A stretch of 56,367 nt of DNA from positions 1-56,367 of the IMG/VR virus record IMGVR_UViG_3300020438_000048; one strand, written 5' to 3'. This document shows positions 17,501 through 25,700 of the stretch, piece by piece; the stretch's first letter is position 1, and each line of letters opens with the position of its first letter. A program made the position numbers and the translations under genes. The notes below the pieces were generated by a model, which worked only from the letters and a program-made list of their open reading frames with translations, had not been told where the DNA came from and did not search any database. The DNA comes from a virus.

Positions 17501-18785
17501 AGAATCCATAGGTATCAGTTAGTCCAATACTACCAGTTGATAGGTAGATAGCATCGTTTAGATCAGTTAATAAAGCAAAATCATCCTGCCCCTTAACTGT
17601 AAACTGTTGACCAATTAATTTTGCTAGATGAGCATTAGTACAAGTACCAATATTAAATGATAGGTTGCCAGTAACAGCATTGTTAATTGTTCCTAAGTCA
17701 CCAAGATTCTGGATAGCAATTGCAAAGTCGCCACCTTCTAGGTTAGCAAAATTATCTGTAACACCATATACTCTGTAAGAATATGGATCATTTGTTAGAG
17801 AACTAGTATCAGAGAATGAAATACTACTTGCATCGCCAGTCTCACCATAAGTAATGACAGATTGAGAACCTAAATCCTGTCCAACCTTATCACCAATATA
17901 GATGTTATGTGAACCTTCTGCTTCTTGTCCAGCAAAGTTACCTAAGAAAACATTAGATTCTGCTTTAGTCTTACCACCTTTTTGGAATGCACTATGACCA
18001 ATAGCAATGTTTCTATTAGTAAGTGTTGTTAGACCAGCTTGTTGACCTGAAAAGTTACCAATAAAGAATCCCTGACGATCTGTACCGTCAGTTTCTAGTT
18101 CACCTGCTTCTCTACCAATTCTTATTAACTGCGTTCTGAAGTCTAAATTATCTTCAATCGTTGCAATACCAGTAACCGTAAGGTTCTTAGTAGTAGATGC
18201 ATGACTTACATTAATCTGCTCAAATTGTGCAGATGTAGCATTCCAATCATTATATGTACCAGCAACACCAGCAATAGCACTGACAAGACCAACTCTGTTT
18301 GTAAAGAATGGAGTATCAAGTGTTGATGTAATGCCAAGAGTGGCAATAGTACCAATACCAATAATATTAATATTTCTACCAGTTACCTCGTCATATGAAA
18401 TATCTCCCGTTACATTTAATTGTCCACCTACTGTTAGGTCACCAGATACCGTGGCTGCAGATCCAACAACTAAGTCAGTCTGAACATTCCAAGATACAAC
18501 TTGCCCTGAGGGGTTAAGAATAACCGCTTTAGAAGCAACTGGTTTACCAAAGTCTGCAGGGTTATCAGAGAATAATTGTGTATAGTACTCACCACCAATC
18601 GGTATGGGAGCTGATGTATTACCTGAAGGGTCACCAATATATAATTTTTTATACGACTTACCAGCACCTACATTTGTAACATCATAGGTGTAAACTAGTT
18701 CACCAAAAGATACACCAGTTCCAACTGGTGCTGCGGTTGGTGGAGAGGTTCCTTGCGTCCTCTTGATTAGAATAGTAGCAGACAT
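11556..18785 (-). CDS. Giant tail fibre-like protein, 2409 residues
   Basis: This is probably a host-recognition fibre or whisker-like protein in the position of T4 gp12/wac. The N-terminus starts MSATILIKRTQG. Residues about 255-500 contain YadA-head-like repeats (NIAIGHSAFQ, NVFLGNFAG, NNIAIGAFALYN, DNVAIGNSAG). About 900-1120 are 30-residue tandem repeats (KITAGVVTSFVGTYATITT type). A right-handed beta-helix-like part begins near 1165 (VWFVDTHGVDD, DDRPFRTVAYAL), one Cys/YPR module lies near 1262-1284, and a LamG domain (FTVEFWAYSNTTG, DDFRVEYGVAKYT) at about 1560-1755. A second repeat zone follows, and the C-terminus ends WSDSIDGGFF. Long Val/Thr/Ala beta repeats suggest a trimeric fibre. 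GGAGGAGAG precedes the start. Confidence 0.9.
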   Translation of the reverse strand: MSATILIKRTQGTSPPTAAPVGTGVSFGELVYTYDVTNVGAGKSYKKLYIGDPSGNTSAPIPIGGEYYTQLFSDNPADFGKPVASKAVILNPSGQVVSWNVQTDLVVGSAATVSGDLTVGGQLNVTGDISYDEVTGRNINIIGIGTIATLGITSTLDTPFFTNRVGLVSAIAGVAGTYNDWNATSAQFEQINVSHASTTKNLTVTGIATIEDNLDFRTQLIRIGREAGELETDGTDRQGFFIGNFSGQQAGLTTLTNRNIAIGHSAFQKGGKTKAESNVFLGNFAGQEAEGSHNIYIGDKVGQDLGSQSVITYGETGDASSISFSDTSSLTNDPYSYRVYGVTDNFANLEGGDFAIAIQNLGDLGTINNAVTGNLSFNIGTCTNAHLAKLIGQQFTVKGQDDFALLTDLNDAIYLSTGSIGLTDTYGFLVVRAGITTNSGKEDHDQNIGIGREALWGAGISTNQSNNIAIGAFALYNVMGSDNVAIGNSAGANNTGSNNVIIGKGQDVRYPEQDDQLIVGSGDVKWISGNSDGWVGIGTTTPTALLDVDGDVNITGVATVPQIDVNDLGIEDIKITAGLATDLAITYAKIQTGIITDQTGTAATITRADFVDVDVEDIKITVGLATDLAITNLVNSVGIITNAFIDVGVVTSYVGTYSTINVVDIETLDAKQVNITGLAVTDTVGTAATITNVDFINADIEQAKIVAGLATDFDATYFRNEVGLTTNAFITVGVVTSLSGYGITFNQADFVKVDALRGNITVGVVTSLVSTYSTITDLDVTRDARVGGALTVTGDTLIKGNLDVEGTTSYLQSAILQVNDKNIELGVTTSGSASDASASGGGITLKGTTDKTIEWDLSRAAWTVNQKFNPAADDTHDLGTTDREWRDIYIDGTAHLDAADILDAKITAGIVTSLVGTYGTITTFDSEIADLKDVKITSGIITSLVGTYATITTFDTETADLKDVKITSGIITDIVGTAATITTIDATEGDIVNAKITAGVVTSFVGTYATITTAHITTLSADNLSFTGIAVTDVVGTAATITTLDVQEGDIVNAKITAGVITSIVGTYATITTFDTETADLKDVKITSGIITDIVGTAATITTIDVSAFDAVTAKINAGYITSLYDSTGVVGINTQHILSTDDAGTITWREPAQIGIATINAATDVWFVDTHGVDDNAPSRGRTDDRPFRTVAYALSRISNIYDHTFVSAASNAVNVQSGAESGNEKTPNGAVYEQGTGKLTLSFGSAHGLSTADTITLDNDSLTFTCSKDNNGSNHTYPRATDPIAGVTTAVTVINTTSFSLNVGKSPNIIGENEILTIGGGVYEEIFPLTVPAGLTVKGSGLRATKIKPTSATKQKDGFLLNDRSVVEDLTIAEMFFNTSANEGFAFKFAPGIAVTSRSPYVQRVTVFNKGSNTTATDPYGYNSADSNPSSYIAGGGAYIDGSEMAAGSIEAAMLFNEVTFIVPNSQGVVITNGARSEYLNAFTYFASEAIKGVSGSLGISSAGKTRLRLTGITTVGVGNTITLFDTDGTTGLGTAVVANFDGTYLEVTGKQLGFEVLNARTAKTVTFNDGAQLDTSVKKFGTASLKLDGTNDSISVPSSGDLGFGTNTDFTVEFWAYSNTTGLSSATLFDLRDNGSDTNGLSLAYRAAGEVDLRVGTTTAITGSGAGIATGVWKHYAIARGGTNTRLFVDGTQRGIKTSDTTDYGASKGLVIGADFDGASNNVTGWIDDFRVEYGVAKYTANFTAPTAELSGDKDTRLLLNFNGSNGISTTTDNIIRNQDIRITQAGGGIGTATKVILADYSQFGADMRSVGCAVEYGQKGVIADGEGVALRMFALNFNQVGAGADITNDPNLAIQANEVTEVNNGDVSYVSIDQRGDFRVGEAFFVDQENGTVSFSQQVTSLQALSSLVITDGSNNSTITPNSGTFGNIQIAGNNIESTSGDINIDPAGAGDINITGDVNILGILTATVIQLDAFQKNDTSIALDDSGSDGTIRFNTDNVEGMRLDANQKLGIGTASPRDRLDVLDTAQFERVNITGVSTYGGKLDINADVDIDADLRVTGVSTFIDDIVIGVAGTVGFATDGHFADSANLTFGHGQDLKIYHTGDNSYIRDDGTGQFIIQSDNYISLQKTNGENFANFIADSRVELFHDNTKRLETTDYGVYISDNLKTRVAITTNAFIDVGIVTSLAGTAATITTIDVTNLDVLDAKITAGLATNFAITNARIQTGIATEMTFAGFSTFVGIATFQQDVFVAGNLNVVGDVFYDEVQGRNLNVTGISTLNLTVISGVATISDIKIGAGGSTTKIETNTGELVLDSASGQVTIQDNFNVVGYATFKNGLYYRSDQGGSTGIGYSGPNGMGYFEADGRLVSTASTVGFLTTSNYVMTTNAAGVPSWSDSIDGGFF
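15430..16080 (-). repeat. Tandem 90-bp repeats inside the fibre gene
   Basis: The DNA repeats with a 90-bp period (30 codons), seen most clearly where the string CTTGACATCCTTAAGATCTG (plus-strand reading) occurs at 15531, 15891 and 15981, that is 360 and 90 bases apart. At least seven units are visible, with more diverged copies out to about 17.1 kb. They encode repeated strands of the type DVKITSGIITDIVGTAATIT. Such repeats allow fibre length change by recombination. Confidence 0.8.
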
Positions 18786-19001
18786 TTAGTACTCTCCTCC
18801 GTCAACAGTAGTAGTTGGCAGAGTGGTTTGTGTTACGAACTTAGCAGACGCTGAGTCGTAAACTAGAAAACTACCATTTGTTAAATTGTTGGCATTAACA
18901 TCTGAAAGTAAAACTAGTTTACCTCCACCGCCTCCACCTCCTAATGATCCACTGGCAATAACCTTAACTTGGCTGCCAGTACCAATTCGTAATGATGGCA
19001 T
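18786..19001 (-). CDS. Small Gly-rich tail-associated protein, 71 residues
   Basis: The protein has a beta-type N-terminus (MPSLRIGTGSQVKVIAS), a run of seven glycines (residues 21-27), and ends TTTVDGGEY. The ending resembles the last residues of the neighbouring fibre (SDSIDGGFF), which suggests it is a short fibre-end or adaptor paralogue. It lies immediately before the fibre gene and overlaps the upstream gene stop by one base (TAATG). The function is not established; a fibre-assembly partner is an inference. Confidence 0.7.
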   Translation of the reverse strand: MPSLRIGTGSQVKVIASGSLGGGGGGGKLVLLSDVNANNLTNGSFLVYDSASAKFVTQTTLPTTTVDGGEY

Positions 19002-19339
19002 TACCTTGTTACCCCTGCTCTAACATTGATCATTCCTTCAACGACCTTTACTTTAGAACCAGTAGTGTCTGTCAAAACAACATCATACAAATAACGACCT
19101 GGTCTAATATCGGTTGTTATGCTTGATGCCATAGAGATTTGTATTTCTCCATCAGTGGCACTAGATATTGTCGAGGCAAACGCAACAAAACTGTTGCTAC
19201 CTGCCCACTTCCGCAGTTGTGAATTTACTGAAAAACCTGAGAGATTTAGGGTAGTATTGTTATCGTTATCACCAAGAGCAAATAAATGTTCAAATTCAGT
19301 ACCCGATTCTATCTGCAAGTTAGAGACAAAAACTGCCAT
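19001..19339 (-). CDS. Small beta-sandwich tail protein, 112 residues
   Basis: The sequence alternates hydrophobic and polar residues throughout and ends with GRYLYDVVLTDTTGSKVKVVEGMINV. That ending pattern is like the N-terminal immunoglobulin-like domain of BppU-type baseplate proteins, so a small beta-sandwich is likely. There is no signal peptide or membrane segment. It is placed between the coiled-coil gene and the Gly-rich gene in the fibre cluster, so a role in attaching the fibre to the baseplate is plausible but unproven. Confidence 0.75.
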   Translation of the reverse strand: MAVFVSNLQIESGTEFEHLFALGDNDNNTTLNLSGFSVNSQLRKWAGSNSFVAFASTISSATDGEIQISMASSITTDIRPGRYLYDVVLTDTTGSKVKVVEGMINVRAGVTR

Positions 19340-19359
19340 CTTTAATGCTGACTATTATC

Positions 19360-19515
19360 CTATAAGGTATTTAGTTTCTTTATCTCTACTAAAAGTGTAT
19401 CCACCTTGTTTTCGAGTCTTTCTACACTTGCTTTTAGTATTTCTATATCATTAACTTCAGAAGGTCCAGAATCACCATAGTGATATTTTAAAAATTCTGT
19501 GTGTCCGTCTCTCAT
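19360..19515 (-). CDS. 51-residue coiled-coil protein
   Basis: The gene was found by reading the minus strand. After a polar N-terminus (MRDGHTEFLKYHYGDSG), residues 24-51 are a leucine-zipper-like coiled coil (IEILKASVERLENKVDTLLVE). The ATG at 19515 overlaps the stop of the upstream 65-residue coiled-coil gene by four bases (ATGA). The two are likely to be made together and could form a heteromeric coiled coil. The function is not known. Confidence 0.75.
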   Translation of the reverse strand: MRDGHTEFLKYHYGDSGPSEVNDIEILKASVERLENKVDTLLVEIKKLNTL

Positions 19516-19709
19516 AATTTCTCTACAATTTTTGCGAGCATACTCTTTATTTCAGAGATCTCTTTTTTCATACTATCTAGTTCATCCTTCTCAAGTTGTT
19601 TTTTATATTTTGCTTGCATGTAGGCAGTATAAGAGGAGCTATCGGTGTTTACGATAGCTCCTGATCTCTCGTCTCTATACAAGTGTGGGTGTCCTTCAAC
19701 TCTTTGCAT
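19512..19709 (-). CDS. 65-residue coiled-coil protein
   Basis: The N-terminus MQRVEGHPHLYRDERSGAIV is of a kind I recall next to baseplate genes in T4-like cyanophages. Residues 38-65 (KQLEKDELDSMKKEISEIK and on) predict a coiled coil. The start overlaps the stop of the large DUF4815 gene by one base and the end overlaps the start of the second coiled-coil gene by four. It may be a chaperone or adaptor for the fibre; this is inference. Confidence 0.8.
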   Translation of the reverse strand: MQRVEGHPHLYRDERSGAIVNTDSSSYTAYMQAKYKKQLEKDELDSMKKEISEIKSMLAKIVEKL

Positions 19710-22700
19710 TATGCTAGTGCCAACGCCCTCACATTTTTAATGATAGGTATCTCTGCTTGATTAGTACCATTCATCACAACCTTAATAATAAATCCTGTGA
19801 AAGGTGCTAGATCATTAGCAGTGTACTGATACTCATTCCATCTAGATTCAGGGTTGATAAACTTATCTGGATTACCATCAGGACCAGGTAGAGAAAGTCT
19901 TAACTTATCTCCAAACCCATCTCCATCAGTGTCTACCAAATTAAAGTAACCTGGGAAGAGATCAAATGATTGATCAACTTCACTAGAATCACCTCTGATC
20001 AAACTATACATTACTCTAAAATCTACAGATGCAGGTCTAAAGGCATCAAAGATAACCTTTAACGAAGTTGCAGGTTGTTTGATTTTAATGATCTTAGACA
20101 TGTAATATGAAGTATGCAAATCTCCATAGATAGCATTTGCTCTAGGATCAATTGCGTAATCTGCAATAGGTTTATTAAGTCTATTAGATGAGAATAACAT
20201 CTTAGCAGTATCAAGGCATAACATTGGAGAACTCCAGAAGTTACCACCGTTAGACATTGCAATTCTAGTTGTTAGAGATTTATTTCTAAACAGACCAGTT
20301 AATTTACTTAACTCATTAATTTCAGATGCAACTATTCTTGTAGTTTCAAGTTTAGTTTCTTCATTAAGACCAACAGGAATAAATCCAAGATCGGCAAATG
20401 AGGTTTCAGAACCATCTACACTAGTTCCACTAACAGTTCTAATGTTCACAGCAGCACTGTCAGAAGCACCAGGTGTAGTTATATCATACAATGGGGTTAT
20501 TGTATCATACTGGATGTTTTTGGACGCATGAGCAGCGATACCGCCACCAAAGACTTCCTCACCGAATGAGAGTTGAGGTACACCGATACCAGAGATATCA
20601 ACTGACCTACCCTCTCTATCAATTTTAATCAAGAAATCATCCATATTTTTCTCTTGCGATTCTACATCATGTTCAGCATTAATCTTGGTTAGAGAAACTC
20701 CACCAAACTCATACTGTTTGATAATAGAACCAGACGCATGGTTGATTGATTGGGTATTATTAATACCTCTCACAATACCACCCAGAGTGTTGATACCAAC
20801 GCTAGTGTAAGATATAATTTCATTATTAATCAAAGCGTATGCAGTATTTGCTGCACTAACTAACACTCCTTCAAATACATCGAATCCTGTACTATCTCCA
20901 ATAGAAATATTGGTAGTAGTAGAATTGACTAGAGTAGATAATGTTGATGGTAAAGTATTAGGTTCAACGCCACTAATTGCAACTTTGTTTCCTATACCAT
21001 ACATTCCGTGATTGAAGTAAGATACTCTTGCAAACTCACCAGTGTAAACACTACCAGTAGCATCATATCTGTATACATCAGTTCCAGAATCAACAATTGT
21101 ACCTGCCTCGTGGAAGTAAGTTAAATTACCACCAGCAGTAAACTCTTCTGCTTGAATACCAGTTAGATATAGAGTGTCAAGACCTGCAATAGAATTAATA
21201 CCGATTCTGACTCCAGAACCACTACCACTCGTATCAGCAGTTACAATACCAACCATATCACCAACTTTGTATCCATTACCAGCAATAGCAATTGTTGCAG
21301 CAGTAATTGTTGAATTACCAGCACCAACTGTTACTCCTAGTTTAAGTCCAGTTCCTTCACCAGTAATGTTGAAGGTTCTAACTTGTGCTAGAGGTGTTCC
21401 ATAATTAGATCCATTTGTAGTAATACCTACAGTACCATCTGCAGGACCACCAGAATCTTCAATAAATCCATAACGGTAATTAGCAGTACTATCTCCTACC
21501 TTTCTACCCTGAGTGAATACTGTTCCAATCAATCCAGCATTTGTTGTGGTTGTAAAACCAACAGCAGCTTTCTTGGGAAGTGCTTCAATAGGATTTTTAT
21601 TCAAGGCATTCAGTTGACCATTATTAGGTCTAATTGGTGGGTTCTGGAATGTAACAACACCATCAGTAGAAGTAAACTTCGCTCTGTAAATCTTGAATGT
21701 CATGTCTTCAAATTGACATGGTGTCCATTCACGACCATTCTGTGACTTGAAAAGTGAACCAACTAAGAATTGGTTTGAGTACACTCTTCCAGAAGCATTA
21801 GGTAGAGATTGTGCGTTGATAGCAGTTTGACCCATTTCAGCAGTAAAGATCTCATATCCATTTGCAGGAGCACCAATAACTAAAGCATAAGGTTTAGCAG
21901 GTTCCAACCAAATTGGAGAAGGGAATGTAAATCTAGTAGCTATAGAAGCATCATTTGATACTTGTATATTTCTAGGATCTATCGATATGTGTGCATCGGG
22001 TGTAAGGATTTCTCCTTTAGGGATGCCAAGTTCCATTGCTCTAATTTGAGCAAAAGGAGCACGAGTAGGATCGTTATCTGTAGTAGCAAAGAAAACATCA
22101 ACAGCAGTTATATAAGCACCATGTTCATCCACAACGAATGATTGTGCAAGAGGATCATCATCCTGACTTTCTACAACAGGTACTGGTACAGGTACTGGTA
22201 CGGGAACAGGATTTGGAACAGGAACAATAACGGGCACGGGAACGGGCACATTATTTACAACCTCAACCTCAACAATCTCCGTAACAGTATTATCAATTAT
22301 TGTAGTGTTCTCAATAATGACAGGAGGTGGTGGTGGCGGTGGTGGGGGCGGTCTTCGGTTAATGAAGGTCAGTCCGTAATCACGCTGTACTGTCGTAGTT
22401 TCTAGAGTTGTAACTCTAACATCAGTTTGTATTATTCTTGTAGTTCCTACAGCAGTGTATACTGCAGATGCATTTGATATTAAACTACTACCTCTCAATC
22501 CACTTGAGTTTGTGTTACTAGATGTAATTTTAAATTCTCTTTCACCTGATCTAACTCTTGCTAATGGTATGGGTGATGAATTAGGATTTCTAATCCATAC
22601 ACATCCGTAGAGATCTCCCCAAGCATCAGTTCTCAAATCAAGAGATGAAATAGTTGCTTGAGCACCACTAGTCTCACCAGCAATAATAGTTCCTACAGGT

Positions 22701-25700
22701 AGATATCCAAAGAAGTCTCCTTGTGCAGCATTACTTAATCCAGCAAGGTCAATGTTGATTGCAGTAGAACCTTGAGAATATGAAGTAGGTAATGTTTCAT
22801 CCCTGTTCAAAGGATTGCTTTCATAAGTTCTTGTTGGAGATGCAAATGGTCCTTCTTTATGATCGGGTCTACAAAGTCTAAATCTATAAGTCTCTCCATT
22901 AACTAACGCTGTAATTGTTTCACCAACAGTGAAAGATCCTGTAACAGATTCTATTCCTATAATCTTAGGTATGACATCAACCGTGCTGATATCATCAAAG
23001 AATATAAAGTATCTTGCAAAAGGTCTTAGACCAATACAATCATATTGAATATTTCTAGACCTAATAAATGGATCAAATGTTTCACTTGCGATGAATGTAT
23101 TTTCAGAACGAATATCATCTCTTTCAACACTAGATGACTCACTCGTGCTTAGTGTCATTTCATCGTCACCAAATCCACCATCAACATTTGCTAACGATAG
23201 TCTAGTATCATAAGAAGTTCTTCTAATAGTTTGAGTAAAGAGATTTTGTGTTCTTTCGGTATGAATCCAATTATCACTAACAGGTGAGAGACTTAGATCA
23301 CCAATAAACTTATGTACAAAGAATGGGTTTAGGTTTTCGACTCTTGTAGCAAAGTTCTGTTGAACAAATAGATCATCCTCATAATTTAGGGTGATCATTC
23401 TACCAGTCTTTCTAACATTAGAATCTAATAGATCAAAATCTTGTGATAAATCTAACTGTTCAGGTGGTAGATTGGTTGCAGGTAGCAACTGCATATCAAT
23501 AGATTGTAAATCTCTAAGAGGTCTTAGTTCTCCTCTTTCCTTATCAACATCAATAGGCGAAGATTCATCAACGAACATAGTTGATTTAAATGAATCTGCA
23601 AAGAAACCACTCTTAAATCTATCAAGTCCATCAGCATCTTTAACTTGTAAAGTAGCAACTTTTTGTTCTAATAGAGATAGCGAAGTAATTTTTTCTAAGT
23701 TTTCTATTCTGTCTTCAATCTTACCAATATCACGCATCGTATATCTACGATTGTCAATCAAATAAACTCTAACATTTTCAATGTCATAGAGATATGCTGG
23801 CATTACAATAGTTGCCAATGTCATACCTGTAGGACAATCTACTGGTGGTTTAGGATTAGAAGCAGGAGTTCCTTTTTCTACTATTAAAGCACCGCTTGTT
23901 TTTAATATTAATTTATCAATTCTACCCAAGTAATGTTTGAATCCAAATTCTGATGATTCGTTGGGAGTTGCAATCCTTCTAGGAGCATCAGCAAATACTC
24001 TACTACCTTGATAGTAAGGAGAGAAGGATGCTGAAGCAGGAGTGAAGACAGGAACTCTTGGTCTAAAATCTAGAGTGTCGCTAGATCTTGTTTGACCTTT
24101 ACCAATTCTAGGAATATCATGATTAAATCTATCTGAATCATAACTGCTGACAGTAAAGAAATCTCCAGTATCTGTAGATGGAACTTCATACCTATCAAAC
24201 ACAACATATAATCTTTTAGATGGGATGTAACCATTATTGACTCTAACAATACTAGAGTAATCATAATATTGATCTTTTTGTCCTTTGTCTAAAAGATATA
24301 GATCTGTAAGATCTTTATACTTGCCAGGTACAAATGCTTGTAGTGTAGCAACAGCATTTGACTCTTTGAAGTTTAAGGTTTCTAATAGATTGAATTTATC
24401 TTCGGTTTTAAATACAACTTCTATTCTACTATTACCAGAATCAATAGCTACAATTCTTGCAACAGCATTTGTATTAGCACCTATGATATCTTCACCAATA
24501 AGTGCTTCTGTAAATATACTATCAGTAGAAGTAAATACTAACTTATCTAAAACAGGAGCATTTTTATCTAATGATTCATAGATAGAAATTACTTCATTGA
24601 CATCAGGATAATTTAAACATATCTTTCGATCTTGTACTCTAGTACCATATAGTTGACTATTAGTTAATCCATCATTTAAAGTTTGTCCAGGAGTTGTGCC
24701 AGAACCTTCGTTATTTGAAAATGTTACATTAACAGTTTCACTCTTTTGGAAGTTTTTAACTTTGTTCTTGATATTGCTCTTAGCAACAGTTACATTAACT
24801 TTAACATTACTCTGAGAGAAAACTAGACCATTGATAGTTAAAGTATTAGAAGTAATTACTACTTGAGATGAATCAATCTGTGCAATAGTTTTGTTAGAAT
24901 ATTGTACTTGATATCTCTCTTGGTCAAAGGCAACAAAAGTACAATCATCTATACCTACTGATGCAATAGGTACTACAAGAACACCATTAGCATCAGTAGA
25001 TTCTCCTGTTACTTGCTCGGATAAAAGAATTTCAGATCCAGTAAAATCAAGATCAGAAATATGTTTCTTAGGTAGAGGTAAAAATAAACCAGTATTATCT
25101 TGAGAACTTAAATCTTGAACACCTATCCTAATTTGTCCTGTATAGTTACTACCAGGCAGTCCACCATCAAATAGGTTACTAACATCATTAATTGCCACAA
25201 CGGTCATATTAGCACCATCTTCAGCAACTACAGATACAACATTCTGTCTTACTAAAGCAGAACCCTGCAATTGATATCTAATAATATCACCAGGTTTAAA
25301 TCTTTCAAAAGTTCTACCAGGACAACTTACTACACCACCAGTAGTAATTCTAACTGAATCGGTAGTAGTAAATCCAAAAGGAACTTTATCAACTAATTTC
25401 TTATTTGCAGTGAATGAATTTCCAGACTGTGCAACCTTAGAGACATCATCAATATCATAAGATTGAACTCTCTCAATAGTTCTACTAAGATTCTGTTTTC
25501 TACCATTAACAATTATCTGCTCACCTGCTTGGAAATTTCCAGATGTTTGAGTTACTGTTATTGAACTACTACCTGCACCACTAACAGCATATGCTGTAGC
25601 ACCACTCTCATTACCTTCTATAAATGCAGAAACATTTACTTGAGCAGATGTTACATTATCATTCAATTCCAATACAGTGTATGTTTGGACATCGAATAAG

